Source: Bacteroidota bacterium
GTDB lineage: Bacteria; Bacteroidota; Ignavibacteria; Kryptoniales; JAKASW01
Assembly (NCBI GenBank): GCA_021789975.1
Contig: JAJYIT010000010.1
Span: 55,044 to 119,043, forward strand
Length of the DNA stretch: 64,000 bases
Direction of reading: 5' to 3'
Each line of letters starts with the position of its first letter. The first letter of the stretch is position 1. Below are positions 44,813 to 54,016 of the stretch, one piece after another. Below the pieces are notes generated by a model. The model made no database searches and was not told the origin of the DNA. It saw only the letters and a program-made list of their open reading frames with translations. Position numbers and translations under genes: made by a program.

Positions 44813-45412
44813 ATGAAGCAAAACAAAAGGCGTTCATCGAAACCGACGGTAGAAAAGGGCTCCCACCACGCCGCCGAAAAACACTCCTCGAAGAAGTTAA
44901 ATCAAAAGGCTGTCGACATGCAGCAGCTCTCCTTCGAAGTCGAGGTGGGAATCTTCGAGGTCGACAAGATATTTGAAGGTCAGGGAGACAAACTGAGCGA
45001 CAGCTACGTTGCGGATTCACTGGAGAGTTTCGTAAAAGTGATTAAGGAGAATACTTACGGCGGGTATTCCGAGAGGTTGAAGGAAGGGTCCGATGACGAA
45101 TCGGACATGCTTCACATCAACATCGTTAACCGTGTGAGTGCTGCTATCGAGGAGTTGGAGCTGGAAGTCAGCGATGCTGAAATAATAGAGGTAATTAAGA
45201 CTGTTCAGCAGAGTGTGAAAAAGGCAAAGTCGGCAAAATCATCCCGCGCATACCTCGATCCGCTCGCGAAGAGATTGAAGGAAATGGGATTCAAATCGGA
45301 TTTCTTAACCGAAGCCGACGTTGATGGAGAGACTCTTCATCTCGAAGACATCGACGACATTGACGATCTGGGTCTCGATGAAGACGACGGGATGGATGAT
45401 TTCAGACCGTAA
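44813..45412 (+). CDS. Acidic protein of unknown function
   Basis: A 199-residue protein with a basic N-terminus (KQNKRRSSKP) and a strongly acidic C-terminus (EDIDDIDDLGLDEDDG). The middle part is predicted helical, with EVEVGIFEVDKIF and repeated Lys/Ala helices. The charge split recalls nucleic-acid or ribosome-associated proteins. No family was recognised. It precedes ychF on the same strand, separated by a 150-bp repeat-like spacer. AGG precedes the ATG. Confidence 0.65.
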   Translation: MKQNKRRSSKPTVEKGSHHAAEKHSSKKLNQKAVDMQQLSFEVEVGIFEVDKIFEGQGDKLSDSYVADSLESFVKVIKENTYGGYSERLKEGSDDESDMLHINIVNRVSAAIEELELEVSDAEIIEVIKTVQQSVKKAKSAKSSRAYLDPLAKRLKEMGFKSDFLTEADVDGETLHLEDIDDIDDLGLDEDDGMDDFRP

Positions 45413-45418
45413 ACTTAG

Positions 45419-45555
45419 AAGCAAGCTCCAAATCTCAAACACCAAGCTCCAGATAAATTCCAATAATCAAAAAGCAAAATTGAGTTTTGTGATTCCAAGT
45501 TTTGATTTTGGCTCTTGGTCTTTGTTTGGAGCTTGTATTTTGGAGCTTGGAGCTT
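45419..45555. repeat. Phrase-like inverted repeat ahead of ychF
   Basis: Multiple runs of AAGCTCCAAA on the left (45419-45451) and TTTGGAGCTTG on the right (45527-45555) form a long imperfect hairpin of about 135 bases with many C/T-rich variants. It ends nine bases before ychF, so it must be in the ychF leader. It resembles low-complexity spacer repeats seen in many environmental bacteria. A decayed piece (TTTGTTTGGAGCTT) occurs near 49230-49260. Confidence 0.6.
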
Positions 45556-45563
45556 AATTCGAG

Positions 45564-46661
45564 ATGGGTTTTAACTGCGGAATTATTGGCTTACCTAACG
45601 TCGGCAAATCGACAATCTTCAACGCCCTGACTTCAGCGGCAGTGTCTGCCGAGAATTATCCGTTTTGCACGATCGAGCCGAACGTCGGAATCGTGCCGGT
45701 GCCGGATATCAGACTTAACAAGCTTGCGGCACTATACGAGACACAGAAAATCATTCCAACAACAATCGAGTTTGTCGACATCGCGGGACTCGTCCGTGGA
45801 GCGAGCAAAGGCGAGGGACTCGGCAACCAGTTCCTCGGCCATATCCGCGAAGTTGATGCCGTGGCGCATGTGGTCCGCTGTTTCGACGATTCGAACGTGG
45901 TACACGTGGACGGAACGGTCGACCCAAAAAGAGACATCGAAGTCATCGAGGCGGAATTGATAATCAAAGACCTCGATACTGTCCAGAGGAAACTGAAAGA
46001 GACCGAGGGAAAAGCAAGGTCGGGTGACAAGAAGCTCAAGGAAGAGTATGATGTGTATGTGAAACTCTCCGACCATCTCGGCTCCGGAAGACTTGCAAGA
46101 TATGTCAGCTATGACGACGAAAGGCACCGTGAGTTCGTTTACTCGCTTCACCTTCTGACGGACAAGCCAGTCATGTACATAGCGAACGTGGATGAAGCAC
46201 ATGTAAAGACAGGAAATGAATATGTAGAGGCAGTCAGAGAAGTGGCGTCGCGCGAGGGAGCAAGAGTGGTCGTCGTATCCGGGAAAATCGAAGCGGAACT
46301 CTCGCAGCTCCAGAACGAAGAGAAGGCACTTTTCCTCTCGGACCTTGGGCTGGAAGCTTCGGGCCTCGAACGGGTAATAAGGGAAGGTTATTCCCTCTTG
46401 AATCTCGTCACGTTCTTCACCGCCGGACCGAAGGAGGTCCACGCCTGGACCGTCGAGGCTAATTCCACCGCACCGAGTGCGGCTGGGAAGATCCATTCGG
46501 ATTTCGAAAAAGGATTCATCCGGATGGAAGTTATTAAATACGATGACTTGATCCGGCTCGGTTCTGAACAGTCTGTTAAGGATGCCGGGCTGCTTCATGT
46601 GGAAGGAAGAGACTATCTCGTGCAGGACGGGGATATAGTTGTGGTACGTTTCAGCGTCTAA
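45564..46661 (+). CDS. ychF: Redox-regulated ribosome-binding GTPase/ATPase YchF
   Basis: An OBG-family P-loop protein of 365 residues. It has GLPNVGKSTIFNAL at the start, the nucleotide-specificity strand NVDE, DIAGLVRGASKGEGLGN, and the C-terminal TGS domain with EVHAWTV and the conserved RMEVIKYDDLI. YchF prefers ATP and associates with ribosomes. The start is assured by the conserved GIIGLPNVGKS. It is preceded by the repeat-like spacer. Confidence 0.96.
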   Translation: MGFNCGIIGLPNVGKSTIFNALTSAAVSAENYPFCTIEPNVGIVPVPDIRLNKLAALYETQKIIPTTIEFVDIAGLVRGASKGEGLGNQFLGHIREVDAVAHVVRCFDDSNVVHVDGTVDPKRDIEVIEAELIIKDLDTVQRKLKETEGKARSGDKKLKEEYDVYVKLSDHLGSGRLARYVSYDDERHREFVYSLHLLTDKPVMYIANVDEAHVKTGNEYVEAVREVASREGARVVVVSGKIEAELSQLQNEEKALFLSDLGLEASGLERVIREGYSLLNLVTFFTAGPKEVHAWTVEANSTAPSAAGKIHSDFEKGFIRMEVIKYDDLIRLGSEQSVKDAGLLHVEGRDYLVQDGDIVVVRFSV

Positions 46662-46663
46662 GT

Positions 46664-46722
46664 GAATACGGAACAAAGGGATGATGGAATGTTGGAATGA
46701 TTCAATGATGGAGTATCGGAAA
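46664..46722. repeat. Short repeated phrase ahead of the esterase gene
   Basis: The spacer between ychF and the esterase consists largely of variants of GATGGAATG and TTGGAATGATTCAATGATGG. Such imperfect tandem phrases occur as spacer repeats in many genomes. The esterase ribosome site is embedded in it. No protein similarity is seen upstream of the ATG at 46723. Confidence 0.45.
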
Positions 46723-47601
46723 ATGAAACGCTTCGGTTTACTTGCTGCACTTGCACTAATCACTTTTACTTCGCTTGTCTTTGCTCAGCCTCGCGTCAGA
46801 AGCCTGAGTTTCTATTCACCGAGCGTCCATGGAACAATGCGGATGGTCATACTGCTGCCCGAACATTATGATGAGTCAATTAGATACCCCGTTCTTTATC
46901 TCCTGCACGGATATGATGGAAGTGAAACCAACTGGGTATCCATGACGGACATCACCTACTACACACAGCGTCTTGCGCTGATTGTAGTTATGCCGGAGGC
47001 CAAGAATTCCTGGTACGTCAATTCACAAACTGACAAAGGTGAGCGGTACGAAGACTACATGATGATCGATCTGCCGAAGTTCATCGACAGCAAGTTTTCA
47101 GTTGACACGACCAGGCAGGCGATAGCCGGGCTGTCGATGGGCGGTTACGGCGCATTGATGCTTGCGCTACGGTATCCGGGACGTTTCTTATTTGCCGGAG
47201 ACCTCAGCGGTGCGATTACTGTTCCGGGAGTCATCGATTCGGTACTGGCACGCCCGAACGCCCCGATTCCCGGAGGTCAGGGACCGATTTACCCGAGCAT
47301 CGTCAAGGCATTCGGCACAAAGGACAAGTCGTTCAGAGACAGCCACAATGTCTTTGTACTCGCGAAAAGGGACAGCACCGACAAGCTTCCATATATCTTC
47401 TGCGCGGTCGGCGTGCAAGACGGATTCACAGATTTTCTACCCGCTCACAGGGAATTCACAGAGATACTCCGTAAGTATGGCAAACTCTACGAGTATCATG
47501 AGATGCCGGGTGTCCACAGCTGGACTTTCTGGGATGAGGAAATACAGCCATTGTTGAGTAGGCTGGTAAGCGTGTTGAGGGTTGTAAAGTATCCTCATTG
47601 A
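46723..47601 (+). CDS. Exported esterase of the alpha/beta-hydrolase fold
   Basis: A 292-residue putative esterase (Esterase_D/antigen 85-like). A signal peptide (MKRFGLLAALALITFTSLVFA) is followed by the strand YPVLYLLHGYDGSE with the oxyanion hole, nucleophile Ser in GLSMGGYGAL, and the late His in GVHSWTFW. The substrate may be acyl esters of sugars or glutathione adducts. I choose the ATG at 46723 because the upstream frame is repeat-derived. It follows ychF with a short gap. Confidence 0.88.
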   Translation: MKRFGLLAALALITFTSLVFAQPRVRSLSFYSPSVHGTMRMVILLPEHYDESIRYPVLYLLHGYDGSETNWVSMTDITYYTQRLALIVVMPEAKNSWYVNSQTDKGERYEDYMMIDLPKFIDSKFSVDTTRQAIAGLSMGGYGALMLALRYPGRFLFAGDLSGAITVPGVIDSVLARPNAPIPGGQGPIYPSIVKAFGTKDKSFRDSHNVFVLAKRDSTDKLPYIFCAVGVQDGFTDFLPAHREFTEILRKYGKLYEYHEMPGVHSWTFWDEEIQPLLSRLVSVLRVVKYPH

Positions 47602-48061
47602 GGAGAAGCAAACTACAGGAAGTAATCAGCAAAATGAAAGCTCGTAATCTCGCTTCGTCTTTCCAAAAATGACCCGACTTAAGAGTAGCCCCCTGTACCA
47701 TCTTAAGAGGATTCCCCTGGCACTGAGAGCAGGAGCTAATCACTAGTTCCCCATGTACCCAGGCGATTCGTGGCATTGTCCAGCCGCGTTGCGATGCTCC
47801 GTAGCGACTAATTGTGAAGTTTTCATCCAAACCCACAGCCGGGGAATCTACGACAGGCCTCTGGTTATCGATTGCGAAAAGATTGACAGAGCTTCTTCAA
47901 GGGAAAATCTGGTGCGAATCGATCAAAGGCGAAGGATCATCGTTCTTTGTGAAATTGCCGGTCTAGAGCGGTTTCAGATCTGAGGAAAAAGAAGCAAGAT
48001 GCCATAATGAGAGACATCGACCTGTCCTTGCTTCCAGCATCCGAATTATCTTCTTTCAACG
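47602..48061. other. 460-bp spacer without a supported gene
   Basis: Between the esterase and uracil-DNA glycosylase genes I see no gene with a ribosome site and conserved character. An antisense frame runs through part of it without family similarity. The base composition is like the flanks. It may hold a decayed gene or a remnant of an insertion. Confidence 0.4.
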
Positions 48062-48775
48062 ATGACCAATACTAACGGTAATCACCTGTACCAGCTTAAC
48101 CGGAGAGTTATCTCCTGCCGCAAATGTCCGCGACTCGTCGAATGGCGCGAGAGAGTGGCACGCGAGAAGGTGGCGAGATTTTCCGATTGCACATACTGGG
48201 GAAAACCTTTGCCGGGATTCGGCGACCCGGACGCCGGAGTTCTAATTGTCGGACTGGCACCGGCAGCGCATGGTGGAAACCGCACAGGGCGGATGTTCAC
48301 TGGCGACAGAAGTGGCGACTGGCTTTTCAGCACATTGCACAAATTTGGATTTGCGAGCCAGCCGACATCGGTTTCCCTCGATGACGGCTTGAGGTTAAAG
48401 GACTGCTATATAACGGCCGTGGTACAATGTGCGCCCCCACAGAACAAACCGTTGAAGGAAGAAATCGAAAACTGTCAGCCGTATCTGTTGGAGGAATTGC
48501 GAGTCCTAATGAATGTGACCGTGATCGTCGCACTCGGAAAACTCGCGTTTGACAGGACCATCATATCACTTGAAGCAATCGGCAAATGTCACTTCGACCG
48601 GAAGCAGAAGTTTGCTCACGGAGCAGAGTACGATATAGCTAACGGACTAACACTAATTTCCTCCTACCATCCGAGCCAACAGAACACATTCACCGGCAAA
48701 CTTACAAAACCGATGTTCGAAAGCATATTCAGAAAAGCACGCCATTTGATCGGCCGCATTGGACCTGCCGACTAA
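48062..48775 (+). CDS. Uracil-DNA glycosylase, family 5 (UDGb) type
   Basis: A 237-residue iron-sulfur glycosylase that starts base-excision repair of deaminated bases. CRKCPRLVEWRER holds the first cluster cysteines, VLIVGLAPAAHGGNRTGRMFTGDRSG is the family 5 active-site motif, and VVQCAPPQNKP and YHPSQQNTFTG supply the remaining cluster and DNA-binding residues. The GLAPAA motif without an Asp in the usual place is what marks family 5. The start lacks a clear ribosome site. Confidence 0.92.
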   Translation: MTNTNGNHLYQLNRRVISCRKCPRLVEWRERVAREKVARFSDCTYWGKPLPGFGDPDAGVLIVGLAPAAHGGNRTGRMFTGDRSGDWLFSTLHKFGFASQPTSVSLDDGLRLKDCYITAVVQCAPPQNKPLKEEIENCQPYLLEELRVLMNVTVIVALGKLAFDRTIISLEAIGKCHFDRKQKFAHGAEYDIANGLTLISSYHPSQQNTFTGKLTKPMFESIFRKARHLIGRIGPAD

Positions 48776-48857
48776 TCCAAATCTGTTTTCTTCCGATAAT
48801 AATCCAAAGGACACCCAGGAAGGGTGATCACTAAACGCACTAAAACGAAAGAAAGTC

Positions 48858-49061
48858 ATGGACGACGACAAGAGCGGCGCATCCTCCCGCCATGCGTCAC
48901 GCAAGGAGGAGGAAGACCTGTTTTCTGCGATCATCGCCGGCTATCTAAGAGACAAAATAGACCTTAAGATTTATCCGAACGGCATTTCCATTAAAGAAAT
49001 CTCCAATCCGAATGCAAAGGAAATGTTCTTCCCGTTTGAGGATGAAGAGGAATTCGGATGA
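48858..49061 (+). CDS. Small acidic hypothetical protein
   Basis: A 67-residue frame starts 82 bases after the glycosylase gene, with AAAG before the ATG. The sequence contains RKEEEDLFSAIIAGYL and IYPNGISIKEISNP, and ends FPFEDEEEFG. Codon use and the acidic composition look natural. No family was recognised. It may be cotranscribed with the glycosylase. Confidence 0.5.
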   Translation: MDDDKSGASSRHASRKEEEDLFSAIIAGYLRDKIDLKIYPNGISIKEISNPNAKEMFFPFEDEEEFG

Positions 49062-49285
49062 TTCTCACCTGTGTCAAGAGGTGTTCGAACGAGCAAGCCG
49101 GAGAATCTATAAGCTCTGAATCCTTTCGAAGGCAATCCTTCAGAAGAAACTCCAATCGAAATCAAAACTGGAATCTCGATTTCTCCAGGGATCCAGGCCG
49201 GAGTTTGCCAGCTTAGAGCCTTAAGAGTTGGGCACTCGACTTTGTTTGGAGCTTCAAATTTAGAGTCTATCTTCGAGCATACCGG

Positions 49286-50290
49286 TCAGGGCTTAATCAC
49301 CGGAAATGGTGTCGCCCGGTCCGTGAAGTCCGGCTTGTAGTAATCCTTGCTCTCGAAATTCTGCATCCATCCATTTTCAAACCCGAACTCATCGAGCATA
49401 TCGAGCACCCGATTATACTCGCTTTCGCGGATGTGCCTGCTCAGCAGCATAATCGACTCCGCCTTGTTGGTCGGATAATACTGGGACATGACCGAGAGTG
49501 CGACATCGTTGCCGAGTTCGCTTGCGATCCAACCGAGGGTCTCCCTGCTTCCGGCAATATCGTTCGGTAGTACTAGGTGCCTGATCACCAGACCGCGCTT
49601 CAATAGCCCGTCATCTCCGAAAACGAGTCCACTGCCGGTCTGCCTGTGCATCTCTTTGAGTGCCGCTCTCGCCGACTGCGGGTACTCCTTCACCTTCGAA
49701 TAGGCGTAGCCATCGGACTCGTAACTGTACTTAAGGTCGGGCAGGTAAATATCGACGATCCCGTCGAGCAGTTTAAGAACTTCGACAGAATCATAAGCAT
49801 TTGTATTATAAACCAGCGGCACCCTGAGTCCTCGTCCGACGGCTATGACCAGCGATTTGACTATTTGTGGAACAAAGTGCGTCGGGGAAACCATGCCGAT
49901 ATTATGACAGCCCTTGTTCTGCAGCTCGAGCATTATCTCAGCGAGCCTCTCAAAACTTATCTCGTTTTTCAGCTCGACTTTATAGTTCTGGCTGATCTGG
50001 TAATTCTGGCAGTAGACACAGCGGAGGTTGCAGTTCCCGAAGAAAATATTCCCAGCACCGTTCGTTCCGACAAGCGGCGGCTCTTCGCCGAAATGCGGAC
50101 AGTAGGAACTGACTACGGGAAGGCACCGCGAATAGCACCTGGCGATCTTGCCCTCCTTGCGGTCTACCCGGCAATCGAGCGGACAGATGTCGCAGGATGA
50201 AAGCATCTCGTCGAGGATTTCAGCCCGTCGCTGAAGCTCTCCGGATTCAAACAAATCTATATATGATGGTATAAATCTACTCACGGTCAA
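49286..50290 (-). CDS. Radical SAM protein, PflX-like (COG1313 type)
   Basis: A 334-residue protein with an N-terminal cysteine cluster (CDICPLDCRVDR, then ARCYSRC) and the radical SAM CNLRCVYCQNY with CxxxCxxC that binds the 4Fe-4S cluster. The family is related to pyruvate-formate lyase activase, but no PFL gene is present. The substrate is unknown. The start is TTG at 50290 or a GTG two codons later. It stands alone between a repeat-rich spacer and the SDR gene. Confidence 0.88.
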   Translation of the reverse strand: MTVSRFIPSYIDLFESGELQRRAEILDEMLSSCDICPLDCRVDRKEGKIARCYSRCLPVVSSYCPHFGEEPPLVGTNGAGNIFFGNCNLRCVYCQNYQISQNYKVELKNEISFERLAEIMLELQNKGCHNIGMVSPTHFVPQIVKSLVIAVGRGLRVPLVYNTNAYDSVEVLKLLDGIVDIYLPDLKYSYESDGYAYSKVKEYPQSARAALKEMHRQTGSGLVFGDDGLLKRGLVIRHLVLPNDIAGSRETLGWIASELGNDVALSVMSQYYPTNKAESIMLLSRHIRESEYNRVLDMLDEFGFENGWMQNFESKDYYKPDFTDRATPFPVIKP

Positions 50291-50466
50291 AAGTCAAAGG
50301 TAAAAAATCGACACAGAACCAGCCAAGCTTAAACAGTCAATTCAAAACTTGAAAACCAAAACGAAAAGAATTCGAGACAGCAAGTGAAAACACTAACACC
50401 GGTGTGCAGTATTCCGTTTCAACCTGTCTTTCCCCTGTTCTCCAGGTTTCCACTTTTGAGTATTTG

Positions 50467-51231
50467 CTACGGGTTTGTCGCCCACAGCTCCACTTCTCTC
50501 ACGAGTGCCCGTGGCGGAAGCTTTATTGCCTGTACCACTATGTCTGCAACGTCCTCCCCGCGCAGTCTGGCGCCTCTGCCTCCTTTGAGAATTTGCCGGG
50601 TATCTCTCTCGCTGGAATCAACGGAACTAGGCGTTACAACTATGACGCGTATGTTATAGTCTCTGACTTCTCTTAGAAGTGCCTCGGAAAATCCCTCGAT
50701 ACCGAATTTCGACGCAGAATATGCGGTCGAGTTTGCCTTCGCGCGCTTGCCGGAGGTCGACGAGATCATGACTATCGTCCCGTCCATTTTCTCTATCATT
50801 TCCGGAAGTACTGCCCGGGAAAGAAGGAAAGGTCCGGTCAGGTTGGTTCCGATAACGTTGTCCCACTCACTTATCGACATGTCGGTAATCGATTTCTCCA
50901 TGAACTGTCCCGCGTTGTTTACCAGGATGTCGATCGTGCCAAACTCCGTCAGTGTCTTACTCAGAAGCCGGTGGACACTCTTCTCGTTTGACACATCGGT
51001 CTGAACGGAGATAATCCGACCACCCTGAGACTCTATTTCGTCGGCAGCTACTCTAAGATCTGCGGCTGTTCGTCCTGCGATTACCACCGAGGCTCCTTCC
51101 AGTGCAAGCCTCCTGGCAATGAACTTGCCTATGCCCCGAGAGCCGCCCGTTACGATCGCAACTTTTCCGGCCAGAGATCCGGCCGATTGAGAGACAGTTT
51201 TCGGATTGGTTTTGGATTTTGCATTCTTCAT
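50467..51231 (-). CDS. Short-chain dehydrogenase/reductase
   Basis: A classical SDR of 254 residues. The cofactor motif TGGSRGIGK, the structural NNAG, the catalytic Ser in ISSTSG and YSASK with Tyr and Lys are all present. The glycine motif and the following VIAGR suggest NADP. I choose the ATG at 51231 because GGGGG lies just before it and a longer frame would overlap hprK. It sits 10 bases after hprK on the same strand. The substrate cannot be inferred. Confidence 0.92.
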   Translation of the reverse strand: MKNAKSKTNPKTVSQSAGSLAGKVAIVTGGSRGIGKFIARRLALEGASVVIAGRTAADLRVAADEIESQGGRIISVQTDVSNEKSVHRLLSKTLTEFGTIDILVNNAGQFMEKSITDMSISEWDNVIGTNLTGPFLLSRAVLPEMIEKMDGTIVMISSTSGKRAKANSTAYSASKFGIEGFSEALLREVRDYNIRVIVVTPSSVDSSERDTRQILKGGRGARLRGEDVADIVVQAIKLPPRALVREVELWATNP

Positions 51232-51241
51232 TTTCGACCCC

Positions 51242-52258
51242 CTATTCGAAGTCCCGTTCGAAATACCGGCTTGCACCGGTACTTTCTTTCTTTTTCTTCT
51301 TTATCGCTTCTTGAATCTTCTGGTTGAATACTTCCGCGGCGTCGTAATCGTATGATCTCAGCAGATGATTCAGAGAGATTACTTCCGCGATGACGGTGAT
51401 ATTTTTCCCAGGCAGGATCGGCAACTTTACAAGCGGGATCTCAACACTCAGGATCGACACAAATTCATGATCGAGCCCTGTGCGTGTATATTCCTGGGAT
51501 GAATCCCATTCCTCCAGTTCGACAACGACCTCGATGCGCTTACGCTTCCTCACGGACCTTATGCCGAACACGCTTCGAACATCGATGATTCCGAGTCCGC
51601 GGACTTCCATGAAATGCTGAGCTATCTTCGAGCTCTTTCCGATGAGGAGATCCTCACCCTGCCTCGAAACGCTGACTGCATCGTCCGCGACAATCCGGTG
51701 TCCGCGCTCAACAAGATCCAGTGCAATTTCACTTTTGCCGATCCCGCTTCTTCCGACAAAGAGCAGCCCAATTCCGTAAACATCTACGAGCGAACCGTGT
51801 ATGACGGTGTTGGGAGCGAACACCTCGTCAAGATATTCACCGAGGAAATAAACAAGACGGGTCGTTTCGAACGTGCTTCTGAAGACTGATACTCCATGAT
51901 CGGTAATCAGGTCTATCAGTTCCTGTTCGATCTCGTTGCTGTTTGCTATCACGATACAAGGAATGTCGAACTGCAGTATAGTTTCGAGTGCGCGCCGACG
52001 GTCTTCAATCTTCAGCGAACTCAGGTAGCGCACCTCAGTGTTGCCGAAGAGCTGCACGCGGTTAAAGGAAAAGAGCTCGACATAGCCGGCGAGAGCGAGG
52101 CCCGGCCGGTGGACGTTCTTGTCGGTAATGAGCTTGGCGAAGCCGACATCGCCGTTGATCGGCTGCAGCTTTGTCTTCTCGCGCATTGCCTTGTAAAACT
52201 CGCCGACGCTGACGTCTTTGCGTCTTATTTCCTTCGTATCCCATATGCGTGAGGCCAT
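51242..52258 (-). CDS. hprK: HPr kinase/phosphorylase
   Basis: A bifunctional enzyme that phosphorylates and dephosphorylates a Ser of HPr in sugar control. The 338 residues have the N-terminal HprK_N domain, the P-loop GRSGIGKSE, the following ERGHRIVADDAV, and the family signature VRGLGIIDVRSVFG. No PTS gene is in the window, as often seen in FCB bacteria where HprK may serve a regulatory role. It lies downstream of hpf in the order Xer-hpf-hprK. Confidence 0.95.
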   Translation of the reverse strand: MASRIWDTKEIRRKDVSVGEFYKAMREKTKLQPINGDVGFAKLITDKNVHRPGLALAGYVELFSFNRVQLFGNTEVRYLSSLKIEDRRRALETILQFDIPCIVIANSNEIEQELIDLITDHGVSVFRSTFETTRLVYFLGEYLDEVFAPNTVIHGSLVDVYGIGLLFVGRSGIGKSEIALDLVERGHRIVADDAVSVSRQGEDLLIGKSSKIAQHFMEVRGLGIIDVRSVFGIRSVRKRKRIEVVVELEEWDSSQEYTRTGLDHEFVSILSVEIPLVKLPILPGKNITVIAEVISLNHLLRSYDYDAAEVFNQKIQEAIKKKKKESTGASRYFERDFE

Positions 52259-52528
52259 GACAATGAAAATATATGAACAAAAAGGGGGAAAAACACCCTA
52301 GTTCAGAGTCAAAGAATGCGTAAAGATAATACGAATCGATACCGACTTGCCTGAAGGGAGGAAGGTCCTCGTCCGTTCGTCGAAACGGACCAGAATCTCA
52401 ACTGGAAGTCGGACTGCTTTCCATTTCAAAATTCTTTCCATTCATGGGAATCCATTTTTTCAGTGGAAATTCGTCCGCTGGCTTTTCGCCTTTACTACAG
52501 AAGATTAACCTCTCTCTCCCCTTTCACC

Positions 52529-52556
52529 AAGAAGCCCCGCATCTCTGCGGGGCTTC
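52529..52556 (-). terminator. Hairpin terminator after hpf
   Basis: A perfect 12-base stem, AGAAGCCCCGCA and TGCGGGGCTTCT with a four-base loop, begins 10 bases past the hpf stop on the minus strand. A run TTGG follows rather than a T-run. It is GC-rich and probably strong, and separates hpf from hprK transcription. Confidence 0.75.
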
Positions 52557-52566
52557 TCGAATAACT

Positions 52567-52911
52567 TCACTGCGCTGTTTTCGCCAGTGCAGCCTCCTGA
52601 GGGGTTCTACCCTCATGCTTTATCTTCTGCTTGAATTTTACGAGCTGCGCCTCCAGCTTGTCTATCGCCTTGTCGACTGCCTTGAAGTAATCGTCGGTAG
52701 TCTCCGCAGCTTTTAAGATCTTGTTATGTACGAAAAGTTTTATCTCAACCATCTTATCTGTACCGTTAGGTTTGGAGTGCTCGTTCAGGAATACCACGTC
52801 GCAGTGCACGACTCCATCGAAGAATCTGTTTAACTTCGTGACCTTTTGCTCTGCGTAAGTTCTCAGAGCCGGGTCTGCCTTGAAATGGCGGGAAGTGATG
52901 CTGATGTTCAT
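52567..52911 (-). CDS. hpf: Ribosome hibernation-promoting factor
   Basis: A 114-residue basic protein of the RaiA/HPF group that binds the 30S decoding site during starvation. The opening MNISITSRHFKADPALRTYAE and the later KMVEIKLFVHNKIL, DYFKAVDKAIDKLEAQL match the short HPF form. I choose the ATG at 52911 because AGGAGG lies upstream. The longer frame has no similarity. It lies between the Xer gene and hprK. Confidence 0.93.
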   Translation of the reverse strand: MNISITSRHFKADPALRTYAEQKVTKLNRFFDGVVHCDVVFLNEHSKPNGTDKMVEIKLFVHNKILKAAETTDDYFKAVDKAIDKLEAQLVKFKQKIKHEGRTPQEAALAKTAQ

Positions 52912-52972
52912 AAGATTCCTCCTAGTTTTTAGTTTTTGGACACGCGTCCGGACGGCAAAATCATCGGTCGGC

Positions 52973-53932
52973 TCACCTTGGCTCCGACTGAGGCTTCGTC
53001 GCACGTGTTTGCATATTTTCTCTCGGATGAGCATTCCTATATACCTTCTTCAGTTGTTCAATTGAAAGGTGAGTGTAAATCTGGGTTGTCGAAAGGCTCT
53101 CGTGACCGAGAAGTTGGCGAACCGCCTCGAGGTCTGCACCATGGTTCAGCAGGTGTGTAGCGAAAGAATGCCTCAACGTGTGAGGACCTTTCCGCTCGAC
53201 ATCCGAGACTTTCGCGATCCTCCTCGACACAACCCTGTAAACGGAAGCGGTAATCATCCTCTTTCCGTTAGACGCCAGGAAAAGTGCCGGAGTCTCGACA
53301 TTTTCAGGCAATAGCTCATCTCTGACTTTCAGGTATTCTCTTACTGCAGTTGTAGACCCGGCAGTCATCGGTACTATTCTCTCCTTCCTCCTTTTTCCAA
53401 GCACTCTGACCAGCCGGTTGTCATAATCGAGATCGGTGATGTTCAGCCCGCACAACTCGCTCACGCGCATACCGGTCCCGTAAAGTAGTTCCATTATCGC
53501 ATTGTCGCGAAAATCTTTTGCACCGGAAGTCGGAAGGCGCAGTATCTTCTCAACCGATTCCTCTTCCACGAACACGGGGATCGGTTTCTTCGCCTTCGGC
53601 GTTCCGACGAAACCAGTAAAATCGCGGGCTGTATACTCAAACTTTGCAAGATATTTTGAAAACGATCTGACGGCGGACAGCTTCTTCCGGACGGTCTGCC
53701 TGTCGTTCCCCCGTTTGTCAAGCTCGACAAGAAACGCGCGGACTCCGTCCTCTCCCAACGACTCTAATTTACCTGCATCTATCGCTGTACCATCATAATA
53801 TTCCGCCAGGAAAGCCTGGAATTCCCTTAATGATTGCTCGTAAGTTGAGATTGTTTTTGCAGATGCCCCCCTTTCCTTTCTCAAATAGTCAAGGAAAGAA
53901 ACCACCATATCTACTGCGGAGAGTCCTCCCAT
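52973..53932 (-). CDS. Tyrosine recombinase of the XerC/XerD type
   Basis: A 319-residue site-specific recombinase that resolves chromosome dimers at dif. The N-terminal SAM-like core-binding domain covers about 10-100. The catalytic set is visible: Arg in TGMRVSELCGL, Lys in GKRRKERIVP, HTLRHSFATHLL, LGHES and the nucleophile in QIYTH. I choose the ATG at 53932; a TTG 10 codons upstream is also open. Whether it is XerC or XerD cannot be told by eye. It follows topA by 84 bases. Confidence 0.92.
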   Translation of the reverse strand: MGGLSAVDMVVSFLDYLRKERGASAKTISTYEQSLREFQAFLAEYYDGTAIDAGKLESLGEDGVRAFLVELDKRGNDRQTVRKKLSAVRSFSKYLAKFEYTARDFTGFVGTPKAKKPIPVFVEEESVEKILRLPTSGAKDFRDNAIMELLYGTGMRVSELCGLNITDLDYDNRLVRVLGKRRKERIVPMTAGSTTAVREYLKVRDELLPENVETPALFLASNGKRMITASVYRVVSRRIAKVSDVERKGPHTLRHSFATHLLNHGADLEAVRQLLGHESLSTTQIYTHLSIEQLKKVYRNAHPRENMQTRATKPQSEPR

Positions 53933-54016
53933 CTCCTCACATTTCCCTTCCTGCGGACTCAACCCTAACAGTCCTCTTATTTTCTTAATTTCTTACGTTG
54001 TCAACTTATTCTATTT

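Noticed and set aside
45732-46763. Open frame of 343 codons antisense to ychF
   Set aside because: It is the complement of a well-supported conserved gene and has no family similarity of its own.
47456-47836. Minus-strand frame of 126 codons in the spacer after the esterase
   Set aside because: It overlaps the esterase end. I considered a transposase remnant, but no catalytic or helix-turn-helix motif is visible.
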